From NCBI RefSeq assembly GCF_003217235.1, contig NZ_QJTF01000025.1:1-52345 (forward strand): a DNA stretch of 52,345 nucleotides, read 5' to 3'. Below the pieces are notes generated by a model. It was not told the origin of the DNA, did not search any database, and worked only from the letters and a program-made list of their open reading frames with translations. Made by a program: the position numbers and the translations under genes. This stretch comes from Paramesorhizobium leguminum (GTDB lineage: Bacteria > Pseudomonadota > Alphaproteobacteria > Rhizobiales > Rhizobiaceae). Positions 38,136-47,315 of this stretch are shown here, piece by piece (position 1 is the stretch's first letter; every line of letters begins with the position of its first letter).

Positions 38136-38450
38136 TTAATGCGACAGCATGATCGTCACTTCATCGGGACGGGACAGATTCAATGCGCGTCGCGCCTGCT
38201 CGTCCAACATGTCCTTTTCGATGGAACCATCGCGCACAAGCGAGACCTCGCGCTCCAGCGCCGCGCGCTTGCCGGTAAGGTCGCCAAGCTGGGCTTCCAT
38301 GATTTTCACCTGCTCCTCAAGCTTCACCCGGGAATAAAGTCCGTACTCGCCATGATAGGCATGGAAGCCGAAATAATAGAGGAACCCAGCCGCCAAGGCC
38401 GGCAGGATCAATCGCCCACGAATTGATTTGCGCTTTTGTTTTGTCCACAT
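38136..38450 (-). CDS. ftsB: septum formation initiator (FtsB/DivIC family)
   Basis: A 104-residue bitopic protein: a basic N-terminus, one membrane helix (LILPALAAGFLYYFGFHAY), then a coiled coil (KLEEQVKIMEAQLGDLTGKRAALEREVSLVRDG). It ends with ARRALNLSRPDEVTIML, the usual FtsB-like tail. It acts in the FtsQ-B-L divisome complex on the periplasmic side. The enolase gene often found beside it in alphaproteobacteria is not present in this window. Confidence 0.88.
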   Translation of the reverse strand: MWTKQKRKSIRGRLILPALAAGFLYYFGFHAYHGEYGLYSRVKLEEQVKIMEAQLGDLTGKRAALEREVSLVRDGSIEKDMLDEQARRALNLSRPDEVTIMLSH

Positions 38451-38581
38451 GGTCCTGCATCCTTCCGTACGCCCTGAAAAATTTGAGATTTTCGGACAAG
38501 GTCGTGCGGCTCTAAGGGCTCACAGAAACATTGTTTTGTTTAACAGAGGTTTACAGGTGAAAAGAAACGGCCCTGGCCTGC

Positions 38582-41041
38582 TCACTTTCCCGGCAATAAT
38601 CGCCATGTCCCTATCAACCCTTCCTGATAGGCCGGCTCAGCAATAGGGATAGGAACCGCCTCGATCCGTTCCCAGCGCTTTGCCATGTCGCGATAATAGG
38701 GTGAAAGCACATTGCCTGATTGGCCGGTCGTCTGGATATAGGTTGAGCGGTCGAGATCGCTCAGGTCGAATATGCCACGATAGCTGGTGCCGTGCGTGGC
38801 GCGATAGGGATTGGCCTCATCGTTCCAGTTGGAAGTGCCGCGATCCAGCGTATATGCGCCCCCCGACATCGGTTCGTTCACGTCGAAAATGCTTCTAAGC
38901 GCTTTTACCCGCGCGAAAGGCCGGTGCGCGCCATAGGCATAATGCAAGGTGCCCCAGGTCCAAATCTTGCGATCAGGGCCGAGGCGCTTTTCCAGATCGG
39001 ACAGCGCGTCCTGCAAAGCGAGCGCCAGCTCATCGCCGCAGCTTTCCCTTTCCGGCGTCAGCCGGTCGTCGCACCAGTCCCGCGCCGGATCGGGTAAAAG
39101 CCAGCGCAGCATGGCATCCGCCCGCGCCTTCCAGAACTCGGGAAAAGCATCGCCCAGATCGTCCGCGATGATGCGTTTGGTGGCATAGCGCAGCCACGCA
39201 TCGAAGATGAGCGATTCGCTGCGCATCCTGTCCTGCCGGTAATCCCACCGCTTCAGCGCGGTGATGGCCTCGGCGTCCACATCCGTTCGGCCCTCGATGA
39301 GGCCGAGCATGAGCGGCCCCAACGCCGCATAGGCCGGAGAATAATCGTCCCCTTGCGCCTCGCGGTTGGTTTCAAGCGTCTGCTTGACGTTGCTGTCGAC
39401 CATCAGCGTATCGATGCGCTCCTGCCGCCATGGCTCATCCCAATCGAAGGTGAGGAACGGCTGGTAACTCGAATCGACGATCTTGCTGTTGGCGGTGCCG
39501 ATAGCGCCACGCAGCGGATTATATTGGCGCGGCAGCTCGTCATAGGGAATGTAGCCCTTCCAGTCGTAAGTCGCATCCCAGCCCGGAGAAGGCGCGCGGC
39601 CCATGATTTCATTCGCGGGATCGCGCACCGGCACGCGCCCCGGCGCAATCAAACCGATATTACCATCGACATCCGCCACGACCATCGACTGCATCGGCGT
39701 CACGAAATCCTGCATCTCGTCCAGATATTCCTGAACCGACCGGAAATCCCACAGACGATAGCCCGCCGATATCGATGTGTCGTCCGTGGCAAACGCCGTC
39801 CATTGCAGCGCGGCGACGGTGCCTTCGGGCAAATAGCGCGCAAGGTCGCGATAGCTGGCAGGCAGCACGGGTCCATGCCGGGTGACGCGGCGCTCGAAGG
39901 TCACGTCCCGGCCGCCCTTGACCCGGATTGTCTCCGTTCGCTTGTCGAAAAGCCGGTACCCATCCGGCGTCAGATATTCATCCGGGTTTTCCGGGTTGAT
40001 CCGCTCGATGAAGAGATCCTGCACATCCGGGTCCGTATTCGTGAAGCCCCAGGCGACGCGATCGTTGCGCCCGAGGAAAACGAGCGGCGCGCCCGGCAGG
40101 GTGGCGCCCACGAGATTGCGCGCTTCGCCGCCGGGCGCCTTCACCTGCAAATGCGCCAGATACCAGAGCGACGGCGCGGAGAATTCCAGATGGGGGTCAT
40201 TGGCGAGAATCGGCTTGTCCGTCGCGGTCTTCGCCCCCGACAGCACCCAGTTGTTTGATGCGCCCTTGCCCATCATGGCTTCGATCGCGGCAAAATGCTG
40301 CTCCGGCAGGAAAGCCGTATCGAGCGGGCCGCTGCCGAGCCCCAGCAGGGCCTTGAGTTCAGGCAATGGCGGCGGCGTATCCTGTTTCAGCGGCGGCAGC
40401 AGATCGTCTATTTCCGCGTCATTCATGCCGAGCCGCGCGAATTTGAGCCGCTCGATCTCTTGCGTCATGTTTCCGCCGAGCGACACCGACATCATCTTGA
40501 CGGCGGCGACCGCATCCGCCGCCTGCCAGGGCTCCGGCATGTGACCGAGCATCACGAACTCCGGCGAGAACTTCGAGGCGAACGGCCGGCCCGGCGCGTC
40601 AAGAAAGGCATTGATGCCGCGCGCATAGGCTTCCGTCACCTTGCGGTCGCCCTCGTTCAGCCCCTGCAATGATTGCGCCGCCGCACCATGCATATCGAGC
40701 GTACGCAGGAAGAGATCGGCGTTGATGGCCGGCTCACCAAAAAGCTCCGAAAGCCGCCCCTGCGCGGCCATGCGCGCAACTTCCATCTGCCACAGCCGTT
40801 CCTGCGCGTGGACGAAGCCCAGCGCCATGGCGACATCTTCCAGCGATGCGCCCGAGATATGCGGCACGGCGTTGCGGTCGCGCGTGATGGTCACGGGCGC
40901 GCTCAGCCCCGTGAGGCGCGCCTCGCCGCTCGCCGGGGTGACTGATCGCGCAACCCAGACATACAGAACGGCCATAGCCAGCAATGCGAGAGGAACAAGG
41001 AAGAATAGCAGCCATAAAAGGCCTTTGACGATCCATCGCAT
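38582..41041 (-). CDS. penicillin acylase family protein (N-terminal nucleophile hydrolase)
   Basis: About 819 residues when started at the ATG at 41041, where a signal/anchor begins (MRWIVKGLLWLLFFLVPLALLAMAVLYVWV). The alpha chain follows. The nucleophile Ser262, at the start of the beta chain after autocatalytic cleavage, is in KGASNNWVLSG, a classic Gly/Ala-Ser-Asn-Asn-Trp site. The conserved ILANDPHLEFSAPSLWYLAHL comes next. Such enzymes hydrolyse amides, including beta-lactam side chains and acyl-homoserine lactones; the real substrate cannot be read from the sequence. It is exported, with a membrane-retained N-terminus likely. Confidence 0.9.
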   Translation of the reverse strand: MRWIVKGLLWLLFFLVPLALLAMAVLYVWVARSVTPASGEARLTGLSAPVTITRDRNAVPHISGASLEDVAMALGFVHAQERLWQMEVARMAAQGRLSELFGEPAINADLFLRTLDMHGAAAQSLQGLNEGDRKVTEAYARGINAFLDAPGRPFASKFSPEFVMLGHMPEPWQAADAVAAVKMMSVSLGGNMTQEIERLKFARLGMNDAEIDDLLPPLKQDTPPPLPELKALLGLGSGPLDTAFLPEQHFAAIEAMMGKGASNNWVLSGAKTATDKPILANDPHLEFSAPSLWYLAHLQVKAPGGEARNLVGATLPGAPLVFLGRNDRVAWGFTNTDPDVQDLFIERINPENPDEYLTPDGYRLFDKRTETIRVKGGRDVTFERRVTRHGPVLPASYRDLARYLPEGTVAALQWTAFATDDTSISAGYRLWDFRSVQEYLDEMQDFVTPMQSMVVADVDGNIGLIAPGRVPVRDPANEIMGRAPSPGWDATYDWKGYIPYDELPRQYNPLRGAIGTANSKIVDSSYQPFLTFDWDEPWRQERIDTLMVDSNVKQTLETNREAQGDDYSPAYAALGPLMLGLIEGRTDVDAEAITALKRWDYRQDRMRSESLIFDAWLRYATKRIIADDLGDAFPEFWKARADAMLRWLLPDPARDWCDDRLTPERESCGDELALALQDALSDLEKRLGPDRKIWTWGTLHYAYGAHRPFARVKALRSIFDVNEPMSGGAYTLDRGTSNWNDEANPYRATHGTSYRGIFDLSDLDRSTYIQTTGQSGNVLSPYYRDMAKRWERIEAVPIPIAEPAYQEGLIGTWRLLPGK

Positions 41042-41111
41042 TGGCTTAACTATCCCTCCCTCAGGTTGCGCTTGAAAAAGCGCCCTCACACTATTCTAGA
41101 GGAATCAGACA

Positions 41112-41981
41112 ATGGCAACAGTGGCGTTCATCGGTCTAGGCGTTATGGGCTATTCGATGGCTGGACATTTGAAGACGCGCGGCGGCCACGACGTGACCGT
41201 CTATAATCGCACCACGGCCAAGGCGGAAAAATGGGCGAAGGAGTTCAGCGGAAATTTAGCCCTCACCCCGGCGGAAGCCGCAAGGGACAAGGATTTCGTC
41301 TTCTCGTGCGTCGGCAATGATGACGATCTGCGACAGGTGACCACGGGCAAGGATGGCGCGTTCCGGGCAATGAAACGGAACGCCATCTTTATCGACAACA
41401 CCACGGCGTCGGCGGAAATTGCCCGCGAGCTTGCGGCGAAGGCTCAAGCCCAAGGCTTTCATTTCCTCGACGCTCCGGTTTCCGGCGGACAGGCGGGAGC
41501 CGAAAACGGCGTGCTGACGGTCATGGTCGGCGGCGAGGAAACGGCTTTCGAACGCGCGCGCCCGGTCATCGAGGCTTATGCCCGTTCCGTCGGCCTGATG
41601 GGCCCATCGGGCGCGGGACAATTGACCAAGATGGTCAACCAGATCTGCATTGCCGGCCTTGTCCAGGGATTGGCCGAAGGCATCCATTTCGGCAAGCAGG
41701 CCGGGCTCGATATCGAGAAGGTGATCGGCGTCATTTCCAAGGGCGCAGCCGGCTCATGGCAGATGGAGAACCGTTACAAGACGATGAACGAAGGCAAATA
41801 TGATTTCGGCTTCGCCGTGGACTGGATGCGCAAGGATCTGGGCATCTGCCTCACCGAAGCAAACCGCAACGGCGCGGCGCTCCCTGTCACCGCGCTCGTC
41901 GACCAGTTCTACAAGGAAATACAAAAGATGGGCGGCAGCCGCTGGGATACATCCTCGCTGCTGGCGCTGCTTGAAAGATAG
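41112..41981 (+). CDS. NAD(P)-dependent beta-hydroxyacid dehydrogenase (3-hydroxyisobutyrate dehydrogenase-like)
   Basis: A 289-residue protein. The Rossmann motif is VAFIGLGVMGYSMAGHL. The substrate-binding signature is FLDAPVSGGQAGAENGVLTVM. The catalytic Lys is in GAGQLTKMVNQICIAG. Members include 3-hydroxyisobutyrate, tartronate semialdehyde and related dehydrogenases; which substrate applies is undetermined. SD GAGGAA lies upstream. It is 21 bp before the chorismate mutase gene on the same strand. Confidence 0.9.
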   Translation: MATVAFIGLGVMGYSMAGHLKTRGGHDVTVYNRTTAKAEKWAKEFSGNLALTPAEAARDKDFVFSCVGNDDDLRQVTTGKDGAFRAMKRNAIFIDNTTASAEIARELAAKAQAQGFHFLDAPVSGGQAGAENGVLTVMVGGEETAFERARPVIEAYARSVGLMGPSGAGQLTKMVNQICIAGLVQGLAEGIHFGKQAGLDIEKVIGVISKGAAGSWQMENRYKTMNEGKYDFGFAVDWMRKDLGICLTEANRNGAALPVTALVDQFYKEIQKMGGSRWDTSSLLALLER

Positions 41982-42002
41982 CCCCCTTCGGAGGAAAGTC
42001 CC

Positions 42003-42530
42003 ATGCTCAAAATTCTTTGCGTGATCGCCTTCGCCATGCTGCCGCTTAGTGCTTCCGCGGCGGAAAACCAGCAATTATTCAATCTCATCAACCAGCGCTT
42101 ATCCTATATGAAGGCTGTCGCCGCCTATAAGGCCACCGCCCATTCGCCGGTCGAGGATATCGCGCAGGAAAAGAAAGTCGTCGAGAAATCAACGGAACAA
42201 GCCCGCAAGATCGGTCTCGATCCAAAATCAGTGGGTCCGTTCCTTAAAGCTCAAATCGACGCCGCCAAGGCCATACAATATCGCTATCGCGCCGACTGGC
42301 TGTCCGTCCCGGAAAAGAAGCAGCAAACTGTTCCGCTTGACATCCTGCGCTCCCGCATCGCCAAAACCGGCGATGCCATATTGACGGAACTGCATACGGT
42401 ATTGTCGCAAGGCGGGATGAAGCCCGGTGATTTGGCGCTTTTCGACAATGCTGTCACGGAGCCCAATCTATCGGCCACGGATAAGCAAAAGCTCTTCGAT
42501 GCGCTGCTAGAGGTCAAGCTGAAACCCTGA
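42003..42530 (+). CDS. secreted (periplasmic) AroQ-type chorismate mutase
   Basis: A 175-residue exported chorismate mutase of the AroQ gamma class. It has a Sec signal peptide (MLKILCVIAFAMLPLSASA, cleaved near residue 20). The helical catalytic region contains LINQRLSYMKAVAAYKATAH, then EDIAQEKKVVEKSTEQA, and SVGPFLKAQIDAAKAIQYRYR, which carries the usual conserved Gln and Lys residues. It converts chorismate to prephenate. Its location outside the cytoplasm is a known oddity of this class, whose role there is unsettled. SD GGAGGAAAG precedes the ATG. It is convergent with the histidine kinase gene. Confidence 0.9.
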   Translation: MLKILCVIAFAMLPLSASAAENQQLFNLINQRLSYMKAVAAYKATAHSPVEDIAQEKKVVEKSTEQARKIGLDPKSVGPFLKAQIDAAKAIQYRYRADWLSVPEKKQQTVPLDILRSRIAKTGDAILTELHTVLSQGGMKPGDLALFDNAVTEPNLSATDKQKLFDALLEVKLKP

Positions 42531-42539
42531 CTAACGCCT

Positions 42540-44084
42540 TTACGCCGCGCGCGATCGCTTCGCCGGCCGCGCCTTCGGCTTGATCGCGGGCATCGCTTCC
42601 ATGACGCGCGCGGCGGGGAAAATGGCGATGCCCTCCGTCCCTTCGCGCAGTTTCGAATAAAGCCGGAACTCGCCGCCATGCATGGCCATCAGCGCCTGCA
42701 CGATGGGCAGGCCCAGCCCCGTGCCCTGCTCCGCGCTCTTGATGGCGATGCTGCCCTGCCCGAAGGCGGACAGCACGATGGGGATTTCCTCCTGCGGAAT
42801 GCCGGGGCCATTATCGCGCACCGAGATATATTGCCCGCCCCCCGCCGTCCAACCGACCTTGATCTGGATCTCCCCGCCCGCCGGCGTGAATTTTACCGCA
42901 TTCGAAAGCAGGTTCAGCACGATCTGGCGGACGGAACGGACATCGGCCCATAGAAGCGGCAATTCCGGCTCGAAATTCTCGGTAAGATGGATATTCTTCT
43001 TCTGCAGCTTGATCTGCATCAGATGAATGCTTTCGCTCACCGCATCCACCAGCCGAACGGGCTCCTCATTCAGCGCGTAGCGCCCCGCCTCGACCCGGCT
43101 GAGATCCAGGATCTCGTTGATCAGGTTCAAAAGATGCTGGCCGGAGGTGTGGATATCCCGCGCATAGTCCTTGTAGGTCTCGTTGCCCATCTTGCCCAGA
43201 ATCTCCTTGGACATGACCTCGGAGAAACCAAGGATCGCGTTGAGCGGCGTGCGCAGCTCATGGCTCATCGAGGCCAGGAAGCGCGATTTGGCCAGATTGG
43301 CTTCCTCCGCACGGCGGCGCGCCTCATCCGACATGGCGTTGGCCGTTTCGAGTTCCGCGATCAGGCCGTCCTTTTCACTCTGGAAGGCGAGCGTCATCCG
43401 CGACGACCGGTTGAAATGGGTCGCGATGTAGGTGAAGAAAATCAGCGCCATGACCAGCATTACCACCATGGTGCCGTGGAAGGTGGGCGGCAGTTCCCGA
43501 CCGGAGGTAAGGCTGTAGGTCACGATCGGCAGCGCGAAAGCGGCAAATGTCGCCCCGCGCAATGCCGAACAGATGATGGCGGTGGCGGCCATTGCCACCA
43601 GAAGCACCAGCACCTGGGCGAAGGGAAAGAAATCGATGCCGCAGGAAGTGCACCGAATCGACGCGAAATAAGCCCAGCCGAGACCTGTCAACGCATGCCC
43701 GGCAAAGAAGACATTCTTCCAGTGCTCGACATCGACCGCTTCCTGCGGCGTACGCATGAATTTGCGGGTGGCAAGCGCCAGGAAGGCGGAGCATCCGACG
43801 GAGAGAGCGAACCAGATCCCCATCTGCTGCTTGAGGCCTACCGTAAAGCCCGCGACCGCCACGATGGCAACAAACAAACCTATTGGAACGGCGCTCGCCG
43901 CCACCGCGCGCGCGTATATCCGCAGAATTTCATATTCGTAATTGGCCTTGCCGGTCTGCTCGAGCAGCCGGTCGCGGGTCTTCCGCATTGCTTTCGCAAG
44001 TTCGGGATTCCGCTGGGCGCGGCGTCGGTCGACGACATTCTTGTCGATAAGCGGGGATGACAATGTCATTTCCGCAGCGTCCAC
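42540..44084 (-). CDS. membrane sensor histidine kinase, PleC/DivJ-like catalytic region
   Basis: A 514-residue hybrid of a membrane sensor and a kinase core. Five or six hydrophobic helices lie between about residues 55 and 210. HisKA has His275 in SMSHELRTPLNAILGFSE, followed by GNETYKDYARDIHTSGQHLLNLINEILDLSR-type sequence, which is characteristic of the PleC/DivJ/CbrA group. The ATPase domain has SNAVKFTPAGGEI, DNGPGIPQEEI and GTGLGLPIVQALMAMHGG. The start is GTG at 44084 (GGAAC upstream); ATG at 44069 is the alternative. The cognate regulator is not adjacent. Such kinases often feed into DivK/PleD-type cell-cycle control. Confidence 0.88.
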   Translation of the reverse strand: MDAAEMTLSSPLIDKNVVDRRRAQRNPELAKAMRKTRDRLLEQTGKANYEYEILRIYARAVAASAVPIGLFVAIVAVAGFTVGLKQQMGIWFALSVGCSAFLALATRKFMRTPQEAVDVEHWKNVFFAGHALTGLGWAYFASIRCTSCGIDFFPFAQVLVLLVAMAATAIICSALRGATFAAFALPIVTYSLTSGRELPPTFHGTMVVMLVMALIFFTYIATHFNRSSRMTLAFQSEKDGLIAELETANAMSDEARRRAEEANLAKSRFLASMSHELRTPLNAILGFSEVMSKEILGKMGNETYKDYARDIHTSGQHLLNLINEILDLSRVEAGRYALNEEPVRLVDAVSESIHLMQIKLQKKNIHLTENFEPELPLLWADVRSVRQIVLNLLSNAVKFTPAGGEIQIKVGWTAGGGQYISVRDNGPGIPQEEIPIVLSAFGQGSIAIKSAEQGTGLGLPIVQALMAMHGGEFRLYSKLREGTEGIAIFPAARVMEAMPAIKPKARPAKRSRAA

Positions 44085-44210
44085 CCTATTGTTCCACAGC
44101 CCGGATTGAATAACAGCGAGCAGAATATGGAGGAATGATTAAAAGAACCTCAAGTTTTACGTTAGAATAACTACTTAAATGCAGCGGTTTTTCGAGGCCA
44201 AGCGAATTCT

Positions 44211-44846
44211 ATGCATCGTATCTACCGGCGCGGCAGATGGTATTATGATCGCGAGCCACCGCGGCGGTCGCTGTTGCGCAAATTATTCAGCTGGCTGCTG
44301 GCAATCGCCTTTTTTGCGCTTGGCGCGCTTGTGACGGCCAAGCTGGAGACATCGTCCCCCACTCAGGAACCGGTCACGGGGCCGGCCTATGTCATCGATG
44401 GCGACACGCTCGTCGTCAACAGGCGGCACATCCGTCTGCAAGGGATCGACGCGCCGGAAATGGAGCAGACCTGCCATCGCCGGCAACAGGCCTATGATTG
44501 CGGCGCGGATGCCCGCAACGCGCTAAAATCGCTGATAGGCGGTCGCAATGTGCGTTGCGCCGGCGGGAGCGCTGACAAATACCGGCGGCTTCTCGCCGAC
44601 TGCCGAATGGGCGAAACCGACCTCAACCGGGAAATGGTGGAGAAGGGATGGGCCGTGGCCTATGGCCGCTACGCAGGCGAGGAAGAAATGGCCCGCACCA
44701 TGCGGCGCGGCATGTGGGCCGGAACATTCCAACGCCCGCAGGATTGGCGAAAGGCGCATCAGGCGCCGGACACCACCTCCACTCTCGAAATTTTCATGGA
44801 AAAGCTCTATCTCTGGATAAAAAGCCTGATCCCGAAGAACGCATAA
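44211..44846 (+). CDS. membrane-anchored thermonuclease-family protein
   Basis: A 211-residue protein: basic N-terminal region, one membrane helix (LFSWLLAIAFFALGALV), then a staphylococcal-nuclease domain. The catalytic Arg and Asp/Glu region is IRLQGIDAPEMEQTC, and a second Arg is in DKYRRLLADC. VIDGDTLVVNRRHIRLQGID is the usual start of the domain. The family cleaves nucleic acids with Ca2+. Location at the membrane or periplasm suggests nutrient scavenging, but this is inferred. It is transcribed divergently from the histidine kinase gene. Confidence 0.88.
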   Translation: MHRIYRRGRWYYDREPPRRSLLRKLFSWLLAIAFFALGALVTAKLETSSPTQEPVTGPAYVIDGDTLVVNRRHIRLQGIDAPEMEQTCHRRQQAYDCGADARNALKSLIGGRNVRCAGGSADKYRRLLADCRMGETDLNREMVEKGWAVAYGRYAGEEEMARTMRRGMWAGTFQRPQDWRKAHQAPDTTSTLEIFMEKLYLWIKSLIPKNA

Positions 44847-44890
44847 GTTTTCAGGCAGGATTTAGGTAAAAACTGCCAGCTGGAGCGAAT

Positions 44891-45523
44891 GTGATTTCTG
44901 AATGCCGGTTGCGGGCCGAAATCTCGCGGTGCCGCGTATGCCGAGACGCCCCGCGTCATGGCGGATCGCTCCCGCACGAGCCGCGTCCGGTCTGTGTGAT
45001 GTCGCGGACGGCGCGCATCGCCATCTGCGGGCAGGCTCCCGGCATTCGCGTACACAATACCGGCCTGCCCTTCAACGATCCCTCTGGCGACCGCCTGCGG
45101 CAATGGCTGGGCGTTACCCGCGAGGAATTCTACGACCCGGCCCTTTTCGCCATCGTGCCGATGGGCTTCTGCTTTCCGGGTTATGATGCAAAAGGCGGCG
45201 ACCTGCCGCCGCGCCGCGAATGCCGCGAAACCTGGCATGCCCAAGTGTTCGCAGAGATGCCGCAACTCAAACTCATCATCGCCATCGGCCAATATGCGCA
45301 GGCCTATCACATGGGCAATCGCCGCAAGGCATCGCTGACGCAAACCGTGGCGGACTGGCGTGACGCATTGGAAACGCCTGATGAGACGGGGCGCATCGTG
45401 CTGCCCCTGCCGCATCCCTCCTGGCGCAACAGTGGCTGGCTCAAGCGCAACCCATGGTTTGAACGCGATCTCGTGCCCGAATTGAAGCGGCGTGTTCAAA
45501 AATTGACATCCAACGGAAAATAA
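44891..45523 (+). CDS. uracil-DNA glycosylase family protein
   Basis: A 210-residue member of the UDG superfamily, which removes uracil or deaminated bases from DNA. Motif 1 is ICGQAPGIRVHNTGLPFNDP and motif 2 is LPLPHPSWRNSGWLK. An N-terminal cysteine pair (RCRVCRD) hints at an iron-sulfur site like family 4 or 5, but not all ligands can be assigned. Start is GTG at 44891, with GGAG upstream. It lies 44 bp after the thermonuclease gene on the same strand. Confidence 0.88.
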   Translation: MISECRLRAEISRCRVCRDAPRHGGSLPHEPRPVCVMSRTARIAICGQAPGIRVHNTGLPFNDPSGDRLRQWLGVTREEFYDPALFAIVPMGFCFPGYDAKGGDLPPRRECRETWHAQVFAEMPQLKLIIAIGQYAQAYHMGNRRKASLTQTVADWRDALETPDETGRIVLPLPHPSWRNSGWLKRNPWFERDLVPELKRRVQKLTSNGK

Positions 45524-45618
45524 TTTCGCTTATGCGGCTATATGTAGAAATGCTATCTTGGATAGTCCGGCATCAATGCTGCATAAGGTATTTTGTTGTT
45601 TTTACATGAGGCGATGCC

Positions 45619-46098
45619 ATGGACAGACTCGACCGGAAAATTCTGCGGCTTCTGCAGGAAGATGCGACGTTAGCGGTAGCCGATGTCGCCAAGAAGGTCG
45701 GGCTTTCCACGACGCCCTGCTGGCGGCGCATCCAGAAGCTGGAGGAGGACGGCGTCATCAAGCGGCGCGTGGCGATTCTCGATCCGGTGCGCGTCAACGC
45801 GCGGGTGACGGTTTTCGTATCAGTCCGCACCAACACCCATAATCTTGAGTGGCTGAAGCGCTTTTCGGAAGTGGTGACGGAATTCCCCGAAGTGGTGGAA
45901 TTCTATCGCATGAGCGGCGATATCGATTATCTCCTGCGCGTCGTCGTCCCCGACATCGCCGCCTACGATTCGTTCTACAAGCGACTGATCGCCAAGATCG
46001 AAATTCGCGACGTGTCGTCGTCGTTTGCGATGGAGCAGATCAAATACACGACGGAGCTACCGCTCGATTATATGTCGATCGACAAGGAGCAGGGATAG
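45619..46098 (+). CDS. Lrp/AsnC family transcriptional regulator
   Basis: A 159-residue regulator with an N-terminal winged HTH (DRKILRLLQEDATLAVADVAKKVGLSTTPCWRRIQKLEEDGVI) and a C-terminal RAM/ligand-binding domain (VTVFVSVRT...VVEFYRMSGDIDYLLRVVV). It controls amino-acid metabolism genes as an amino-acid-responsive oligomer. The ATG follows ATGAGGCG. The 95-bp gap upstream likely holds its own promoter and perhaps a self-binding site. No amino-acid transport or catabolic gene lies divergently next to it. Confidence 0.93.
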   Translation: MDRLDRKILRLLQEDATLAVADVAKKVGLSTTPCWRRIQKLEEDGVIKRRVAILDPVRVNARVTVFVSVRTNTHNLEWLKRFSEVVTEFPEVVEFYRMSGDIDYLLRVVVPDIAAYDSFYKRLIAKIEIRDVSSSFAMEQIKYTTELPLDYMSIDKEQG

Positions 46099-46110
46099 CC
46101 CAGCGTAGTT

Positions 46111-46150
46111 GCCCTCACCCTTACCTTCTCCCCGTCTTTTATGGGGAGAA
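46111..46150. repeat. palindromic unit between Lrp-like and ExoR-like genes
   Basis: CCCTCACCCTTACC followed by the hairpin TTCTCCCC...GGGGAGAA (46126-46133 with 46143-46150, 9-nt loop) copies part of the arm of the dusB-inserted element. It lies between convergent genes and may terminate transcription from both sides. Confidence 0.6.
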
Positions 46151-46218
46151 GAAGGGTGCCGGTAGGCGTGAGTGGTGTCCCAGTTAGATCGGCCGTTTCA
46201 GTTTAACTCTGACAAACT

Positions 46219-47049
46219 CTAAAAATCGCCCGTCTTCACGATATCGCCAGCCAGTGAAATCGCCGTGCGGCGGTCCGCCTCGCCGGCGACCGAGAACGCC
46301 TGCTCCTGCATGTTGCGGATCCATTCGCAATCCTTGGGCGAACAGCGCTCGAAGGCAGCGGTGAGGATTGCGAGGCCCTTCACCGTCTTGCCCGCCTGGA
46401 ACAGCATGTTGCCCAGCATGGCCTGCGCGTTCGCATTGCCCTTTTCGGCGGCCAGGCGGAACCAGCGGGCGGCCTGCACGGGATTGGACGCGCCGCCCTC
46501 GCCTTTCAGCAGCATCTTGCCCAATTCATATTGCGCCGCCGGATCGCCGAAATTGGAGGCAGCCTGGACATAGAGCTGGCGCGCCACGCCCGGATTGGCC
46601 TTCACCGGCGAACCCGGAATGCCTCGCCGCACATAGCCTGCCAGCGCCACCATCGCATCCGCGACATAGCTCTCGTTCTGCGAGCCGGGCTCCGCTCCGT
46701 CCCTCACGATCTTTTCGAACATCTGATAGGCTTCGAAATCGTTTTCGGTGACGCCGTCGCCTTCCGCGTACATGCGCGCAAGCTTCCACTTGGCGCCCTG
46801 GTGCCCCATATCCGCGGCATAGCGCAGCGTCTTGAGCGCCTCATCCTTATGGCCGCTCTTATAGGCGGAAAAACCGAGCTTGAAGAGTTCGAAGGGACTA
46901 CGGCTCCCCTCGGATTCATCCGCCACGTCGAACGCGCTTGCCTGTCCGCACAGGATGGCGAGCGTCAGGGCCATTCCGACCACGGGGCCGAACACCGGAT
47001 TTGTGAAGTGCTTAACGACGCGCATCAATGCATTTCTCTTGGCAAACAT
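46219..47049 (-). CDS. exoR: periplasmic Sel1-repeat protein, ExoR-like
   Basis: A 276-residue exported protein. A signal sequence (FGPVVGMALTLAILCGQASA) is followed by Sel1/TPR-like helical repeats: GHQGAKWKLARMYAEGDGVTENDFEAYQMF, and then GDPAAQYELGKMLLKGEGG...NANAQAMLGNMLF. The order, length (about 270 residues) and repeat sequence fit ExoR of rhizobia, the periplasmic partner that restrains the ExoS/ChvI two-component system and so controls exopolysaccharide and invasion genes. The symbol rests on this pattern and not on a search. Start codon is uncertain (47049 or the in-frame ATG at 47025). Confidence 0.75.
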   Translation of the reverse strand: MFAKRNALMRVVKHFTNPVFGPVVGMALTLAILCGQASAFDVADESEGSRSPFELFKLGFSAYKSGHKDEALKTLRYAADMGHQGAKWKLARMYAEGDGVTENDFEAYQMFEKIVRDGAEPGSQNESYVADAMVALAGYVRRGIPGSPVKANPGVARQLYVQAASNFGDPAAQYELGKMLLKGEGGASNPVQAARWFRLAAEKGNANAQAMLGNMLFQAGKTVKGLAILTAAFERCSPKDCEWIRNMQEQAFSVAGEADRRTAISLAGDIVKTGDF

Positions 47050-47259
47050 AAGCGGACAATATGCCTCGCCCTTTCCGGGTGCTCCGGGTTTGTGGCGGGA
47101 AATTGGCGAAAGGCCCGGACCACCCCTTCATGCACTTTCATGGTGAAGCAAGTGTTGCTGAATCGACACGAAATCGAGGAGCAATCCCGATCTCTCAAAG
47201 CGCTTTAAACAGCAGGAAAACATGCCCCCATTCACCCCTTTGAAAGAACACTCTTTTCA

Positions 47260-47289
47260 GAAAAAAGCCCGGCTAAAAAACCGGGCTTT
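47260..47289 (-). terminator. rho-independent terminator of the OmpP1/FadL gene
   Basis: A 9-bp perfect stem (AAAGCCCGG at 47264-47272 with 47281-47289) and an 8-nt loop lie 27 bp past the stop codon. On the minus strand the stem is followed by a T tract. Confidence 0.85.
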
Positions 47290-47315
47290 CTCAACACTTT
47301 GCCCGTATGGCGATG

